From: Thermoguttaceae bacterium
GTDB lineage: Bacteria > Planctomycetota > Planctomycetia > Pirellulales > Thermoguttaceae
Assembly (NCBI GenBank): GCA_017454585.1
Contig: JAFTCU010000141.1
Location: forward strand, 1-12,780
Direction of reading: 5' to 3'
Length of the DNA stretch: 12,780 nt
Positions 1 to 6,888 of this stretch are shown in pieces (the first letter of the stretch is position 1; each line of letters starts with the position of its first letter). The notes under the pieces were generated by a model that saw only the letters and a program-made list of their open reading frames with translations, made no database searches and was not told the DNA's origin. Both the position numbers and the translations under genes were made by a program.

Positions 1-1
1 G

Positions 2-1177
2 CGCCTCTTTGACGCCGGGCTGGATCCTTATGCCGTCTGGATCGACCGGTGCCGGGAGAAGGGGATTTCGCCGTGGATCTCGATGCGCATGAACGACATA
101 CACGATGCGCTGGACGTGGAACACTGGATCCACTCGTCATTCTGGCGTGACCATCCCGAGTGGTGGCGCCGGCCGAACTCGGAAACCAAAGTCTGGGTGG
201 ACCGTTCGCTGAACTATGCCGTGCCCGAGGTCTATGCGTACAATCTGGCCTTTGCCGCCGAAATTCTGGAACGGTACGACACGGATGGGATCGAGCTGGA
301 CTGGATGCGTTTCGGTTTCCATCTGACTCCCGGAAAGGAAGCGGAGGAAGCGCCGATTTTGACCCGATTCGTCGCGGAGGTCCACAAGCTGGCGGACGAA
401 TGGTCCCAAAAGCGCGGGCATAAAGTTTCCGTCGCGGTACGTGTTCCGACTCACCCCGACGCGGCGGCCGGTCTCGGCATGGACGCGGTGGACTGGGCGA
501 AAAAAGGGCTGGTCGATTGGATCATTCCGGCCCCGTTCTGGCGCACGACCGACTACGATATTCCGGTCGGACTCTGGAAAGAGCGCGTGGCGGGGACCGG
601 CGTGAAAGTGATCCCGTGCGCGGAACACAGTACAGCCGCGGGGCCAAATCTCCCCATGACGCCGAACTCGCTGCAAATGTTGGCGGGCTGGGCCGATACG
701 ATGCGGTACCGCGGTGCGGAGGGGCTTTACCTCTTTAACTGGATGGACTGCCAGACGCTTCCCGTGCTTAAATCCGAGTACGAATTCCTCCTGAAAAACG
801 GCCCGGCGGCGGCCGAAAACCCGGTTTACCCGCTGGCGTACCGCGATACGGTGCCGGAGGGCTTTTCGCGTGGCGAGCAGCTTCCTCGCAAACTCGCGAC
901 GGGAGCGGAGTTTACTGTTCCGCACGGCATCGATTTGGGGGCGGTCCACGTTCTTTTGGGCGTGAGTGAGGATGAACCGGTCCCCACCGGTGTGACGCTG
1001 AACGGGAAAACGGCCCTGAGCGCGGAGAAAGTCCCGAACGTGGGGCTGGAAAAAGTCACTCCGTTCGCCGTCCGTTACACGTTCCCGAACGACGCGGTGA
1101 GAGTTGGAGAAAACCAGATCTCCGTCCCGGCCCAGAAAGGAGCAAAAGGGGAGATCCGCTGGGTCGAGATGAATTAA
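2..1177 (+). CDS. Secreted-type TIM-barrel glycoside hydrolase-like protein (GHL10-like), 5' end cut by window
   Basis: The reading frame is open from the first bases of the window to a TAA at 1175-1177, so the N-terminus, including any signal peptide, lies outside. The visible part is 391 residues. Counting from the ATG at 83, a TIM-barrel half runs to about residue 245. It has DGIELDWMRF at 68-77, the acidic pattern at a beta-strand end typical of GH10-like/GHL10 barrels, then VSVAVRVPTH (116-125), DWIIPAPFW (145-153) and YLFNWMD near 220. A C-terminal all-beta module (about 250-364) looks like a jelly-roll or carbohydrate-binding appendage. No catalytic pair can be assigned with certainty. 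A role in cleaving polysaccharides is inferred from family resemblance. The ATG at 83 is internal: the upstream codons read as the same kind of protein. It converges on the DUF1080 gene. Confidence 0.75.
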   Translation, partial: RLFDAGLDPYAVWIDRCREKGISPWISMRMNDIHDALDVEHWIHSSFWRDHPEWWRRPNSETKVWVDRSLNYAVPEVYAYNLAFAAEILERYDTDGIELDWMRFGFHLTPGKEAEEAPILTRFVAEVHKLADEWSQKRGHKVSVAVRVPTHPDAAAGLGMDAVDWAKKGLVDWIIPAPFWRTTDYDIPVGLWKERVAGTGVKVIPCAEHSTAAGPNLPMTPNSLQMLAGWADTMRYRGAEGLYLFNWMDCQTLPVLKSEYEFLLKNGPAAAENPVYPLAYRDTVPEGFSRGEQLPRKLATGAEFTVPHGIDLGAVHVLLGVSEDEPVPTGVTLNGKTALSAEKVPNVGLEKVTPFAVRYTFPNDAVRVGENQISVPAQKGAKGEIRWVEMN

Positions 1178-1196
1178 TTGGGTGGCGAAATAACGT

Positions 1197-1222
1197 AAAA
1201 AACGGGGTCATCACTGACCCCG
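1197..1222 (-). terminator. Intrinsic terminator of the DUF1080 gene
   Basis: An 8-bp perfect stem, CGGGGTCA / TGACCCCG (1203-1210 and 1215-1222), has a 4-nt loop. On the minus strand it is followed at once by six U (complement of A1197-1202). It starts 9 nt after the DUF1080 stop codon. Read on the plus strand, the hairpin could also help end the convergent gene, but no U-tract follows it there. Confidence 0.85.
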
Positions 1223-1231
1223 CTCGCCGGT
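1203..1231. repeat. Dispersed ~29-bp element, copy 1
   Basis: This stretch matches 8582-8610 in the same orientation at about 25 of 29 positions. Both copies begin CGGGGTCAT and share CGCTCGCC near the end. Here the first 20 bases form the perfect terminator stem. The CGCTCGCC tail is not needed for termination, so its conservation suggests a repeated unit rather than chance. Confidence 0.5.
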
Positions 1232-2059
1232 TTATTTCAGAGGCATGATCGTGATTCTGCGGAATTCGATCCCGCAGCCTTCGGACTGGAGCTGGATCTT
1301 GCCCGCCCGGGGCGAGACGTGGGTCGCGTGGTTCACGAACTTCCCGTTAAAGTAGCAGTCCACCGAGTCGCCGTCGCAGACCAGCTCGGCCGTGTTCCAC
1401 TCACCCATCGGATTTTCGTTTACGGCCGGTTTTACGTCCGACGTGTCGGTCCAGTCCCGTGCAATGTCAAGCCTGCAAACGCGGTCGTTTCCCGTGAGCG
1501 TCACTTCCGGTCCGTTCGCGTCGTAGATGAAATACTTGCCGCCGAGTTTCTCTTCGGCGCTGACGGTCGATTTGAGAAAAACGTCCTGGAGGTCTTTCAG
1601 CCCGACGGTCCAGAAATCGCCCGACGCGCCAAGGATCAGATTGTACTCGTGGGAGATCATCCACACGCCGCCGAAGGAGCCGTCCTCACCGATGGAGTGG
1701 AACAGGATCCCGCTGTCCGGGGCCGCGCCGACTTTGGAGCCGTGAACTTCGCCGGTCCAGCGATACTCAACGATGAGGCGGTAATTCTCGAACGACTCGT
1801 TCGTCGTGATGCAACCCATTTCTTCGCCGGTGACGTGGATCACGCCGTCCCGGACGGAGAAAACTCCCTTCGGGTCGCAGTTCCTGCCGCGGCTGCGCAG
1901 GTACGTGTACCAGTTGGTGAGGTCTTTCCCGTTGAAAAGTTCCCGGCTTTGCGTGACGGGCGTGGGAACCGGTTCCTCTGCCTGAATTTCTGCCAGTCCG
2001 AGGAAGATGGAAAGGAAAAGGGTGGAAAAAAGGAGGGCGGGTTTCATAAAATGGACCAT
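1232..2059 (-). CDS. Secreted DUF1080 protein (3-keto-disaccharide hydrolase-like)
   Basis: A 275-residue protein with a signal peptide (hydrophobic about 7-22, likely cleavage after AEIQA at 27). One DUF1080/PF06439 concanavalin-like beta-sandwich follows, from SRELFNGKDLTNW (38-50) to the closing GKIQLQSEGCGIEFRRI (253-269), the classic end of this family. Other family marks are DGVIHVTG (71-78), GAAPDSGILFH (111-121) and WNTAELVCDGDSVDCYFNGK (221-240). Some family members hydrolyse 3-keto-glycosides; others are uncharacterised. The export signal suggests a periplasmic or extracellular site. Neither the ATG at 2059 nor the one at 2047 (MKPALLF) has a Shine-Dalgarno. The 2047 start gives a more ordinary signal peptide and is equally possible. 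It lies 51 nt downstream of the M42 peptidase gene, so it is probably co-transcribed with it. Confidence 0.9.
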   Translation of the reverse strand: MVHFMKPALLFSTLFLSIFLGLAEIQAEEPVPTPVTQSRELFNGKDLTNWYTYLRSRGRNCDPKGVFSVRDGVIHVTGEEMGCITTNESFENYRLIVEYRWTGEVHGSKVGAAPDSGILFHSIGEDGSFGGVWMISHEYNLILGASGDFWTVGLKDLQDVFLKSTVSAEEKLGGKYFIYDANGPEVTLTGNDRVCRLDIARDWTDTSDVKPAVNENPMGEWNTAELVCDGDSVDCYFNGKFVNHATHVSPRAGKIQLQSEGCGIEFRRITIMPLK

Positions 2060-2110
2060 TCTGTAAAAGCAAAAAAAAGGAAACGGGTTTCTGGCTGAAC
2101 GGGAAATCCG

Positions 2111-3175
2111 TCAACTGTGCGGGATGAAACTGAAATCTTCATCCAGGTCTTCCACGAACCGCGCGAGCAAATCGGCCGCGTGTTCCATGTCGTCGAGCGA
2201 AATCACTTCCACCGGCGAGTGCATGTAACGGTTCGGAATGCTGACCAGACCGGTCGCGACTCCCGAGCGGGTCATCTGGATCACGAAGGCGTCCGTTCCA
2301 CCGGGTCGGCCGTTTGCCATGAGCTGGTACGGGATCGCGTTCTGCTCGGCTTTTTCGCAAAGACGTTCCACCAGAATCGGATTGAAATTTGGGCCGCGCT
2401 TGATGACGGGGCCACTGCCGAGTTTAATGTCGCCGATCTTCTTTGGGTCCACGGTCGGGCAGTCGGTCGCATGGGTCACATCTACCGCGATCCCAACGTG
2501 CGGGTCAATGCCGAACGCGGCGGGTTTCGAGCCTCTGTAGCCCTCTTCCTCCTGCGTGGCAGAGACGGCGTAAACCGCGCATTTCAGCTTGGCCGGATCG
2601 ATTCGGCGCAGGGCTTCCATGATGACCCACACACCGGAACGGTCGTCCATAGCGCACGAGGCGAGCTGATTATTGCCCAGTTCCGTCTGGAACGTCCGGA
2701 CCGTGATCGTGTCGCCGATCGCCACTCTTTCCGCCGCTTCTTCCGCGCTTTTCGCCCCAATATCGACCCAGATCTCGTCGAGTTTCGAGGCTTTCGCCCG
2801 CTCCTCCGGTTCCAGGAGATGAATGGGTTTGCGGCCAATGACTCCGCCGACCGGACCGTTTTTCGTCCAGATCGTAACGTGCTGCCCGATGAGATTTTGC
2901 ACGTCCCAGCCGCCGAGGGAGTGAACGTAGATGAAGCCGTTTTTTTCGATGTTCAGGACGCCCAGCCCGATCTGGTCGCAATGAGCGTCAAGCAGAACGC
3001 GCAGTTTCGCGCCGGGATTCCGGACCGCGATGACGTTTCCCATCACGTCGGTCGTCACCTCGTCGGCGAAATCCTTCACGTAGGCGCGCACGACGTCCTG
3101 CACCGGCTGCTCCGCGCCCGTTGCGCCAGAAGTGGTCAAAAGCTGATTGAAAAATTCTCTCTGTTTCCGTTCCAT
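2111..3175 (-). CDS. M42 family metallo-aminopeptidase (glutamyl aminopeptidase/FrvX type)
   Basis: A 354-residue cytosolic peptidase of the usual M42 length, no signal peptide. All elements of the dinuclear metal site are visible: AHCDQIG (His65, Asp67), MDDRSG (Asp177 bridging), QEEEGYRGS (Glu209 catalytic, Glu210 ligand), DVTHATD (Asp232), GGTDA (292-296) and RYMHSPVE (His319). M42 enzymes form large tetrahedral dodecamers that trim peptides from the N-terminus. Relatives were once misnamed endoglucanase M. I chose ATG 3175 because AAAGGA (3184-3189) lies 8 nt upstream. A GTG at 3199 in the same frame would place that Shine-Dalgarno inside the gene and lies only a few bases from the -10 element. 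It is followed closely by DUF1080; no functional link between them is evident. Confidence 0.93.
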   Translation of the reverse strand: MERKQREFFNQLLTTSGATGAEQPVQDVVRAYVKDFADEVTTDVMGNVIAVRNPGAKLRVLLDAHCDQIGLGVLNIEKNGFIYVHSLGGWDVQNLIGQHVTIWTKNGPVGGVIGRKPIHLLEPEERAKASKLDEIWVDIGAKSAEEAAERVAIGDTITVRTFQTELGNNQLASCAMDDRSGVWVIMEALRRIDPAKLKCAVYAVSATQEEEGYRGSKPAAFGIDPHVGIAVDVTHATDCPTVDPKKIGDIKLGSGPVIKRGPNFNPILVERLCEKAEQNAIPYQLMANGRPGGTDAFVIQMTRSGVATGLVSIPNRYMHSPVEVISLDDMEHAADLLARFVEDLDEDFSFIPHS

Positions 3176-3183
3176 GGTGAAAA

Positions 3184-3189
3184 TCCTTT
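3184..3189 (-). promoter_or_regulatory. Shine-Dalgarno deciding the M42 peptidase start
   Basis: AAAGGA on the minus strand, 8 nt before the ATG at 3175. It rules against the in-frame GTG at 3199. Confidence 0.75.
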
Positions 3190-3201
3190 CTGATTTCACC
3201 C

Positions 3202-3210
3202 ATTATACCA
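3202..3210 (-). promoter_or_regulatory. Extended -10 promoter of the M42 peptidase gene
   Basis: On the minus strand TGGTATAAT is a perfect -10 with the TGn extension. Transcription would start near 3195, a leader of about 20 nt before the ATG at 3175. The -35 region is poor (TGTTCA at 3225-3230, 17-bp spacer), as is usual for extended -10 promoters. It suggests the peptidase and DUF1080 form a unit separate from folP. Confidence 0.6.
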
Positions 3211-3243
3211 CACTCGGAAGCATCTGAACAGAGGGAGGGGGGA

Positions 3244-3397
3244 AATAGTTAGGAGTTAGGAGTGAGGCGTGAGGAGTGAGGAGTGAGGAGTGAGGAGTTA
3301 CGCGGGCGCGGAACGCTGAGTTCAGAAAGACTTCAACCCATAAAAGCCGGAGGCTTTTCCAACTCCTAACTCCTAACTCCTCACTCCTAACTATTTA
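3244..3397. repeat. Inverted pair of 7-bp tandem repeats (heptad repeat element)
   Basis: The left arm has seven whole heptads from 3247 to 3295 (AGTTAGG x2, AGTGAGG, CGTGAGG, AGTGAGG x3), then a partial unit to 3300. The right arm is the reverse complement: units at 3365-3371, 3372-3378, 3379-3385 and 3386-3392, plus a degenerate one at 3359-3364. AAATAGTTAGGAGT is shared by both outer edges. About 58 bp separate the arms and hold a small hairpin (3342-3358). The right arm contains the folP stop codon. The design resembles the heptameric STRR repeats known from cyanobacteria. No protein is encoded here. Confidence 0.85.
3342..3358 (-). terminator. Hairpin, probable folP terminator
   Basis: AAAAGCC-GGA-GGCTTTT is a perfect 7-bp stem with a 3-nt loop. 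On the minus strand it ends in four U, 37 nt after the folP stop. It also lies in the centre of the heptad element, so it may be part of that element. Confidence 0.5.
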
Positions 3398-4189
3398 AAC
3401 CGGTTTTACGTGGGTGCGCAGGATTTGGACCCCTTTTTCGATCAGAGTTTGCGTCACGATCCGGGTCGCATCGTCGCGGGTCATGCCGGGATTTTTCTCG
3501 CACATCGGCCGGAGGAAACCTTTCCGGGAGTGACCCACCAGAATCGGGATCTCCAGTTCCTGAAACCGGTCCATCTGCTCGACCAGCGTCCAGTTATGCG
3601 CGAAGGTTTTCCCGAACCCCAACCCCGGGTCGGCAATCAGTTTTTCTCGCGGGATCCCCGCATCGAGCAGGGCGTCACGCCGGGCGGCGAGGTACGCCAG
3701 GACTTCGGCCGTTACGTCGTCGTACGTCGGGTTTTCCTGCATGGTTTTCGGAGTTCCTTTTTTGTGCATGAAGCAGATCGCGGCTCCAAAATCAACGGCG
3801 GCCCGGATCATTTCCGGGTCTTCTGCCCCCGAAATGTCGTTCAGGATCTCCACGCCATGTTCCAGCGCGAATCGGGCCGTTTCCGGGTGGTACGTATCGA
3901 CCGAAAGGAACGGCTTTTCCAGCCCCAGAGCCTCCGCGCGGGCGAAGATCCCTTCAATGACCGGCGCGATGCGGCTGATCTCGACCGATGCGGAAACCGG
4001 GTCGCTCCCCGGGCGCGTGCTTTCGCCGCCCACGTCCAGAATGTCGGCCCCTTCGAGGAGCAGGGAGATCGCGTGTCCCACCGGGTCCGGTCGGCCTCCG
4101 TCGGAAAACGAGTCGGGCGTCGCGTTCACGATCCCCATCCAAAGCGGACGGGCGAGCGGAATGGTTCGAAAAGCGGTTTGAATGTGCAT
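3395..4189 (-). CDS. folP: Dihydropteroate synthase
   Basis: The protein joins pterin pyrophosphate and p-aminobenzoate in folate synthesis (cytosolic TIM barrel). Family motifs are in order: GIVNATPDSFSDGG (19-32), ILDVGGESTRPG (50-61), SVDTY (Asp98), ILNDISG (Asn117), FMHKKGTPKTMQ (140-151), DPGLGFGKT (187-195) and GHSRKGF (219-225). These include the pterin-pocket residues and the Lys223 of the SxRK signature. At the end Arg258 and His260 of the usual RxHD motif remain, but the protein stops after HVKPV. It lacks the Asp and the last helix, giving 264 residues against about 280 in well-known homologues. The stop lies in the arm of the heptad repeat. The ATG at 4189 has no clear Shine-Dalgarno, but no other start would keep the barrel whole. 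No other folate gene is adjacent. Confidence 0.95.
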   Translation of the reverse strand: MHIQTAFRTIPLARPLWMGIVNATPDSFSDGGRPDPVGHAISLLLEGADILDVGGESTRPGSDPVSASVEISRIAPVIEGIFARAEALGLEKPFLSVDTYHPETARFALEHGVEILNDISGAEDPEMIRAAVDFGAAICFMHKKGTPKTMQENPTYDDVTAEVLAYLAARRDALLDAGIPREKLIADPGLGFGKTFAHNWTLVEQMDRFQELEIPILVGHSRKGFLRPMCEKNPGMTRDDATRIVTQTLIEKGVQILRTHVKPV

Positions 4190-4206
4190 TTTAGTTCGAA
4201 TTTAAA

Positions 4207-4242
4207 CAGTCACGGCCCGCGGCCAGTTCAAACGACTGACTG
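4207..4242 (-). terminator. Possible hairpin between porin and folP
   Basis: CAGTCA (4207-4212) pairs with TGACTG (4237-4242) around a GC-rich inner GGCC/GGCC hairpin. On the minus strand it is followed by UUUAAAUU. It would sit 30 nt after the porin stop and could separate porin from folP transcription. The loop is long and the stem short, so this is tentative. Confidence 0.3.
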
Positions 4243-4271
4243 CGGACCTCAATTCTATGGTGAAATAAAAC

Positions 4272-5762
4272 TCAGAACGTCACCTGGACGCGGGTCCCGA
4301 AAACATGCTCCCAGCCGACCCGACCGTCGAGGTCCTGACCTTTGGTGCCGACCCCTGAGTACTCGACACGTTCGATCGAGTAGTTGAACATCCAGCGCAT
4401 ATTTTCGTTCAGATACCAGTTCAGGCCGAACGTGTTGGCAAGGGCTTTCCCGTTGGTTCCCGTATGATTGGCGGCGCAGGAGTAACCGGCGGCCAGGTCG
4501 GTCGTATCGACCCAGGAGCACTGGTAAGCGATTTCCCACGCGCCGGGGCCGGTGAAGACGCCAACGCCGTCTTTGCAAGTACGGATGAAGGGGTTTTTCG
4601 GCTTGAGCAGACCGAACGATCCGCCCGCCTTGCGGTAGTTGCGGCTTTCGCCCGTCAGTGTGTAGGCGACTTCAACGTAGCCGGCGTTGACCGTGGCGTC
4701 TCCCGCAAGATCGTCCTGCATGAAGAAGACGCTGTGCTCCGCATCAATCGAAAACGCGCCACGGATCCAGTACAGTTCAAGGCCCACGACGTTCATATCA
4801 TGCAGACCCGTCAGGAGTCCGGTATTCAACACAGCCGGGCAGATTGCCGTATCACCGGTGAAACTGCATTGCGTACCATAATCCGAGGCTTTTGTCTGGT
4901 CGAAATGGCGGTAGGAATAACTCGCGCCCAGGTGCAGGAGGAACTTCTGGCCGCAGGAGTTTTCTGCGTACCAGGGTAAATAGGTCGCGCGGGTAGTGAA
5001 CGCCATGTGACCGTGCTGGCCAACACAGCCCAGAGTTTTTTCTTTCATTGAGGACGCGAACGCGCCGGCGGCCCAGGTGAAACGATCCGCGTTCGACCAG
5101 TTGCTCACCAGGATACCAATGTTTCGGCTTCCGCAGATGGAGCGCATATTGTTCATATAGGACCGTTCCATAAAGAGAGTGGCTTCGGTGGCAGTCAATT
5201 CTTCACCGCTCCACGGTTCCTTCATGTGACCGATTTTCAGGTCCAACCCGCTTGGCATATTATAAAGACCGATCCAGAGGTCTTTGATGTTCGTGTTCGC
5301 GATGTCGTACGTCATGCGGTAGTTGATCATATCGTACCACGTGCCGCGCAGATCGATCCAGGCCTGACGGACTTTCATGCCGTCATTCGGGGTATTTCCG
5401 GCAAACTCCGCGTCATCATCGAGGGAGCAGATACCCGTGTCCCATAAAATATTACCGCCCCATTTATTCTGGGGTTTTGTATACTTTTTTTTGTCCTCTT
5501 CGGCTTTCTTTAGTTCTGCCTTCAATTTGTCGTCGGCGAGCTGCTTTTTCACGGCGGCCACATCCTGCTGAAGCGCTGACCACTCACTGGCCGAAACGGT
5601 GATCATTTCCTCTTCGGCTTTGACCGCAGTTTCCGCCGCGGGGGTCGGAGTAAGCAACGATGATTTGGCATTGTCCTGGGCATTCAAGGCACAAATGGCC
5701 TGGAAGGAAAAAATTAAACCCGCTGAAATTTCCAGGGCCTTTACAAATGAACGCTTGTTCAT
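4272..5762 (-). CDS. Outer-membrane porin, OprP/OprO (phosphate-selective porin) superfamily
   Basis: A 496-residue protein. A signal peptide (core about 11-24, cleavage after ALNAQ at 29) is followed by an acidic/Ala linker and a Lys/Glu-rich coiled coil (about 60-94, likely a periplasmic or peptidoglycan-facing stalk). A beta-barrel from about 100 then ends in the terminal Phe expected for barrel assembly. Barrel marks are RQAWIDLRG (132-140), LKIGHMKEPWSGEE (175-188) and YTLTGESRNYRKAGGSFG (367-384), typical of the PF07396 type common in Planctomycetota. The substrate cannot be inferred; 'phosphate-selective' is only a family name. It is oddly rich in cysteine: nine in the mature part (112, 210, 246, 270, 299, 308, 396, 415, 429). 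AAAGGA (5770-5775) lies 7 nt before the ATG. Confidence 0.85.
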   Translation of the reverse strand: MNKRSFVKALEISAGLIFSFQAICALNAQDNAKSSLLTPTPAAETAVKAEEEMITVSASEWSALQQDVAAVKKQLADDKLKAELKKAEEDKKKYTKPQNKWGGNILWDTGICSLDDDAEFAGNTPNDGMKVRQAWIDLRGTWYDMINYRMTYDIANTNIKDLWIGLYNMPSGLDLKIGHMKEPWSGEELTATEATLFMERSYMNNMRSICGSRNIGILVSNWSNADRFTWAAGAFASSMKEKTLGCVGQHGHMAFTTRATYLPWYAENSCGQKFLLHLGASYSYRHFDQTKASDYGTQCSFTGDTAICPAVLNTGLLTGLHDMNVVGLELYWIRGAFSIDAEHSVFFMQDDLAGDATVNAGYVEVAYTLTGESRNYRKAGGSFGLLKPKNPFIRTCKDGVGVFTGPGAWEIAYQCSWVDTTDLAAGYSCAANHTGTNGKALANTFGLNWYLNENMRWMFNYSIERVEYSGVGTKGQDLDGRVGWEHVFGTRVQVTF

Positions 5763-5794
5763 AGACGAATCCTTTCATAAATGAACGTCTGTTT

Positions 5795-5810
5795 ATAATC
5801 AGTTGATTAT
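5795..5810. promoter_or_regulatory. Operator-like palindrome upstream of the porin
   Basis: ATAATCA-GT-TGATTAT is a perfect 7-bp inverted repeat with a 2-bp centre, 33 bp upstream of the porin ATG. On the minus strand it overlaps a GATAAT that could be a -10. Its size and symmetry fit a site for a dimeric helix-turn-helix regulator, but AT-rich palindromes also occur by chance. Confidence 0.4.
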
Positions 5811-5833
5811 CTTTTCGACCGTTACAATTCAAT

Positions 5834-5861
5834 TTTTTAGCGAAATTGATTTTAATGGCAA
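5834..5861 (-). promoter_or_regulatory. Candidate porin promoter
   Basis: On the minus strand TTGCCA (5856-5861), a 16-bp spacer and TAAAAA (5834-5839) give a moderate sigma70-like match. This would place the palindrome at 5795-5810 in the leader. A rival is TTGAAT with a 15-bp spacer and GATAAT (5806-5811), which would put the palindrome over the -10. The sequence does not decide between them. Confidence 0.3.
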
Positions 5862-5940
5862 AGGTTGCTTATTTTGTTTATTTTGTTTTATCGGCAAAGA
5901 TTAAGCCTCTGGAATCCAGCGAAATTTTTTTCTGTACACC

Positions 5941-5968
5941 TTGCGCAAAAATGGAATGTGGGTATAAT
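5941..5968 (+). promoter_or_regulatory. Sigma70-type promoter of the zinc-ribbon/RING gene
   Basis: TTGCGC (5941-5946), a 16-bp spacer and a perfect TATAAT (5963-5968). Transcription should start near 5975, leaving a leader of about 37 nt. The leader holds a small GGAAT/ATTCC hairpin (5978-5992) and AGGAGG at 6000-6005, 6 nt before the ATG. Confidence 0.7.
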
Positions 5969-5999
5969 ATTAAAAAAGGAATAAAAGATTCCTCACATC

Positions 6000-6005
6000 A
6001 GGAGG
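6000..6005 (+). promoter_or_regulatory. Strong Shine-Dalgarno of the zinc-ribbon/RING gene
   Basis: AGGAGG with 6-nt spacing to the ATG at 6012, the best ribosome-binding site in the window. Many neighbours have weak or absent ones. Confidence 0.8.
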
Positions 6006-6011
6006 CGAATC

Positions 6012-6827
6012 ATGAAGAAAATCAAATGTGGAAAATGTGGTCACATTTCGGACGTTGAAAACCCGGAATTGGGGTCTCGCTGCCAGAGCTGCGGGGCGGA
6101 GATCATTTCGAAAAACGCTAAAATCACCGACGTGTGTCTTTTTTGCGGTGAACCGATCCGTCCGAACGAGACGGAAATTTTTTGTCCCGGCTGCGGCACA
6201 GAGTATCACGCCGATTGCTGGCTCGATCACGACGGCTGCGGCGTGGAGGGGTGCGAGTACGTCGAGTATCTGGCGCCGATGGAGATACCCGTTGCGTCAA
6301 CGGCTCAATCTCCGGTCGTGAATGAAACTCCGAAGTCAACGTCAGAAGAGGTTCAGCCGGCTTCTGAAAATCTGAAGGCCGGAGAGGATTTTTTCGTGAT
6401 CAAAAACGCTCCGGCCGATCCGACAAAGAATAAAACCGACGAGGCGAAGCTCATCCGGGAGAGCAAGGAAAAATTCGAGAAGCGTGCCGAAATTCCGGAG
6501 CAGCCGAAAATCACTCTGGCCGACATGAAATCGTGGTTCAACACGCCGCGCGACACGAAATACGACTTCGACGGAAAGTGGTACAAAGACCCGTACCTTT
6601 TCCAGAAGGCCAAAAACTACTTGATCTTCCTTTTCGGAGGAGTCATGGGAGGCGCGGTCCTTGGTGTTTCGCTTGCGGTGATCATGCTCATGTTTAAGTT
6701 CATGTTTTTCCATACGGGCTTGAGTTGGGGCACGATGTGCTTCTTTTTCTTTGTCGGCCTGATCGCGGGAATGGTTTGTGCCGTGTATCTCGCGTACCGG
6801 ACGATGGCGACGCTGATCGATAATTAA
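6012..6827 (+). CDS. Zinc-ribbon plus prokaryotic RING-finger membrane protein
   Basis: A 271-residue protein of unknown function. Residues 6-27 form a zinc ribbon (CxxC at 6/9 and 24/27). Residues 42-81 match the Prok-RING_1 (PF14446) pattern: C42/C45, C58/C61, H66/C69, C76/C81, enough for two zinc ions. A low-complexity Ser/Thr/Glu/Lys linker (about 90-165) and a short conserved-looking stretch, SWFNTPRDTKYDFDGKWYKD, follow. Two membrane helices (about 202-229 and 240-261) lie at the C-terminus. With no signal peptide, the zinc domains most likely face the cytosol. RING-like folds in bacteria are mostly uncharacterised; no ubiquitin-like or E1/E2-like partner is seen here, so ligase activity should not be assumed. 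It is divergent from the porin, probably monocistronic, and has its own promoter. Confidence 0.85.
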   Translation: MKKIKCGKCGHISDVENPELGSRCQSCGAEIISKNAKITDVCLFCGEPIRPNETEIFCPGCGTEYHADCWLDHDGCGVEGCEYVEYLAPMEIPVASTAQSPVVNETPKSTSEEVQPASENLKAGEDFFVIKNAPADPTKNKTDEAKLIRESKEKFEKRAEIPEQPKITLADMKSWFNTPRDTKYDFDGKWYKDPYLFQKAKNYLIFLFGGVMGGAVLGVSLAVIMLMFKFMFFHTGLSWGTMCFFFFVGLIAGMVCAVYLAYRTMATLIDN

Positions 6828-6888
6828 ACGGAGCTCCAAAAACCTCAAATCTTTTTCCAGGTGTGAGTGCAGCCTGATTCAAACCTCA

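Noticed and set aside
137..949. Minus-strand open frame of 270 codons over the first gene
   Set aside because: It is a shadow of the GHL10-like protein, whose plus-strand frame is open from the window edge and reads as a sensible barrel.
2117..3193. Long open frame (358 codons) antisense to the M42 peptidase
   Set aside because: Its product is Arg/His/Val-rich with no recognisable domain, whereas the opposite strand encodes a complete M42 active site. High-GC codon bias leaves the antisense frame open.
3247..3392. CRISPR array
   Set aside because: The units are 7 bp with no spacers and appear in inverted arms, so this is a tandem repeat and not CRISPR. No cas gene is in the window.
3410..4387. 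Plus-strand open frame of 325 codons across folP and the end of the porin
   Set aside because: It runs antisense to two genes with clear motifs and has no protein family signal of its own.
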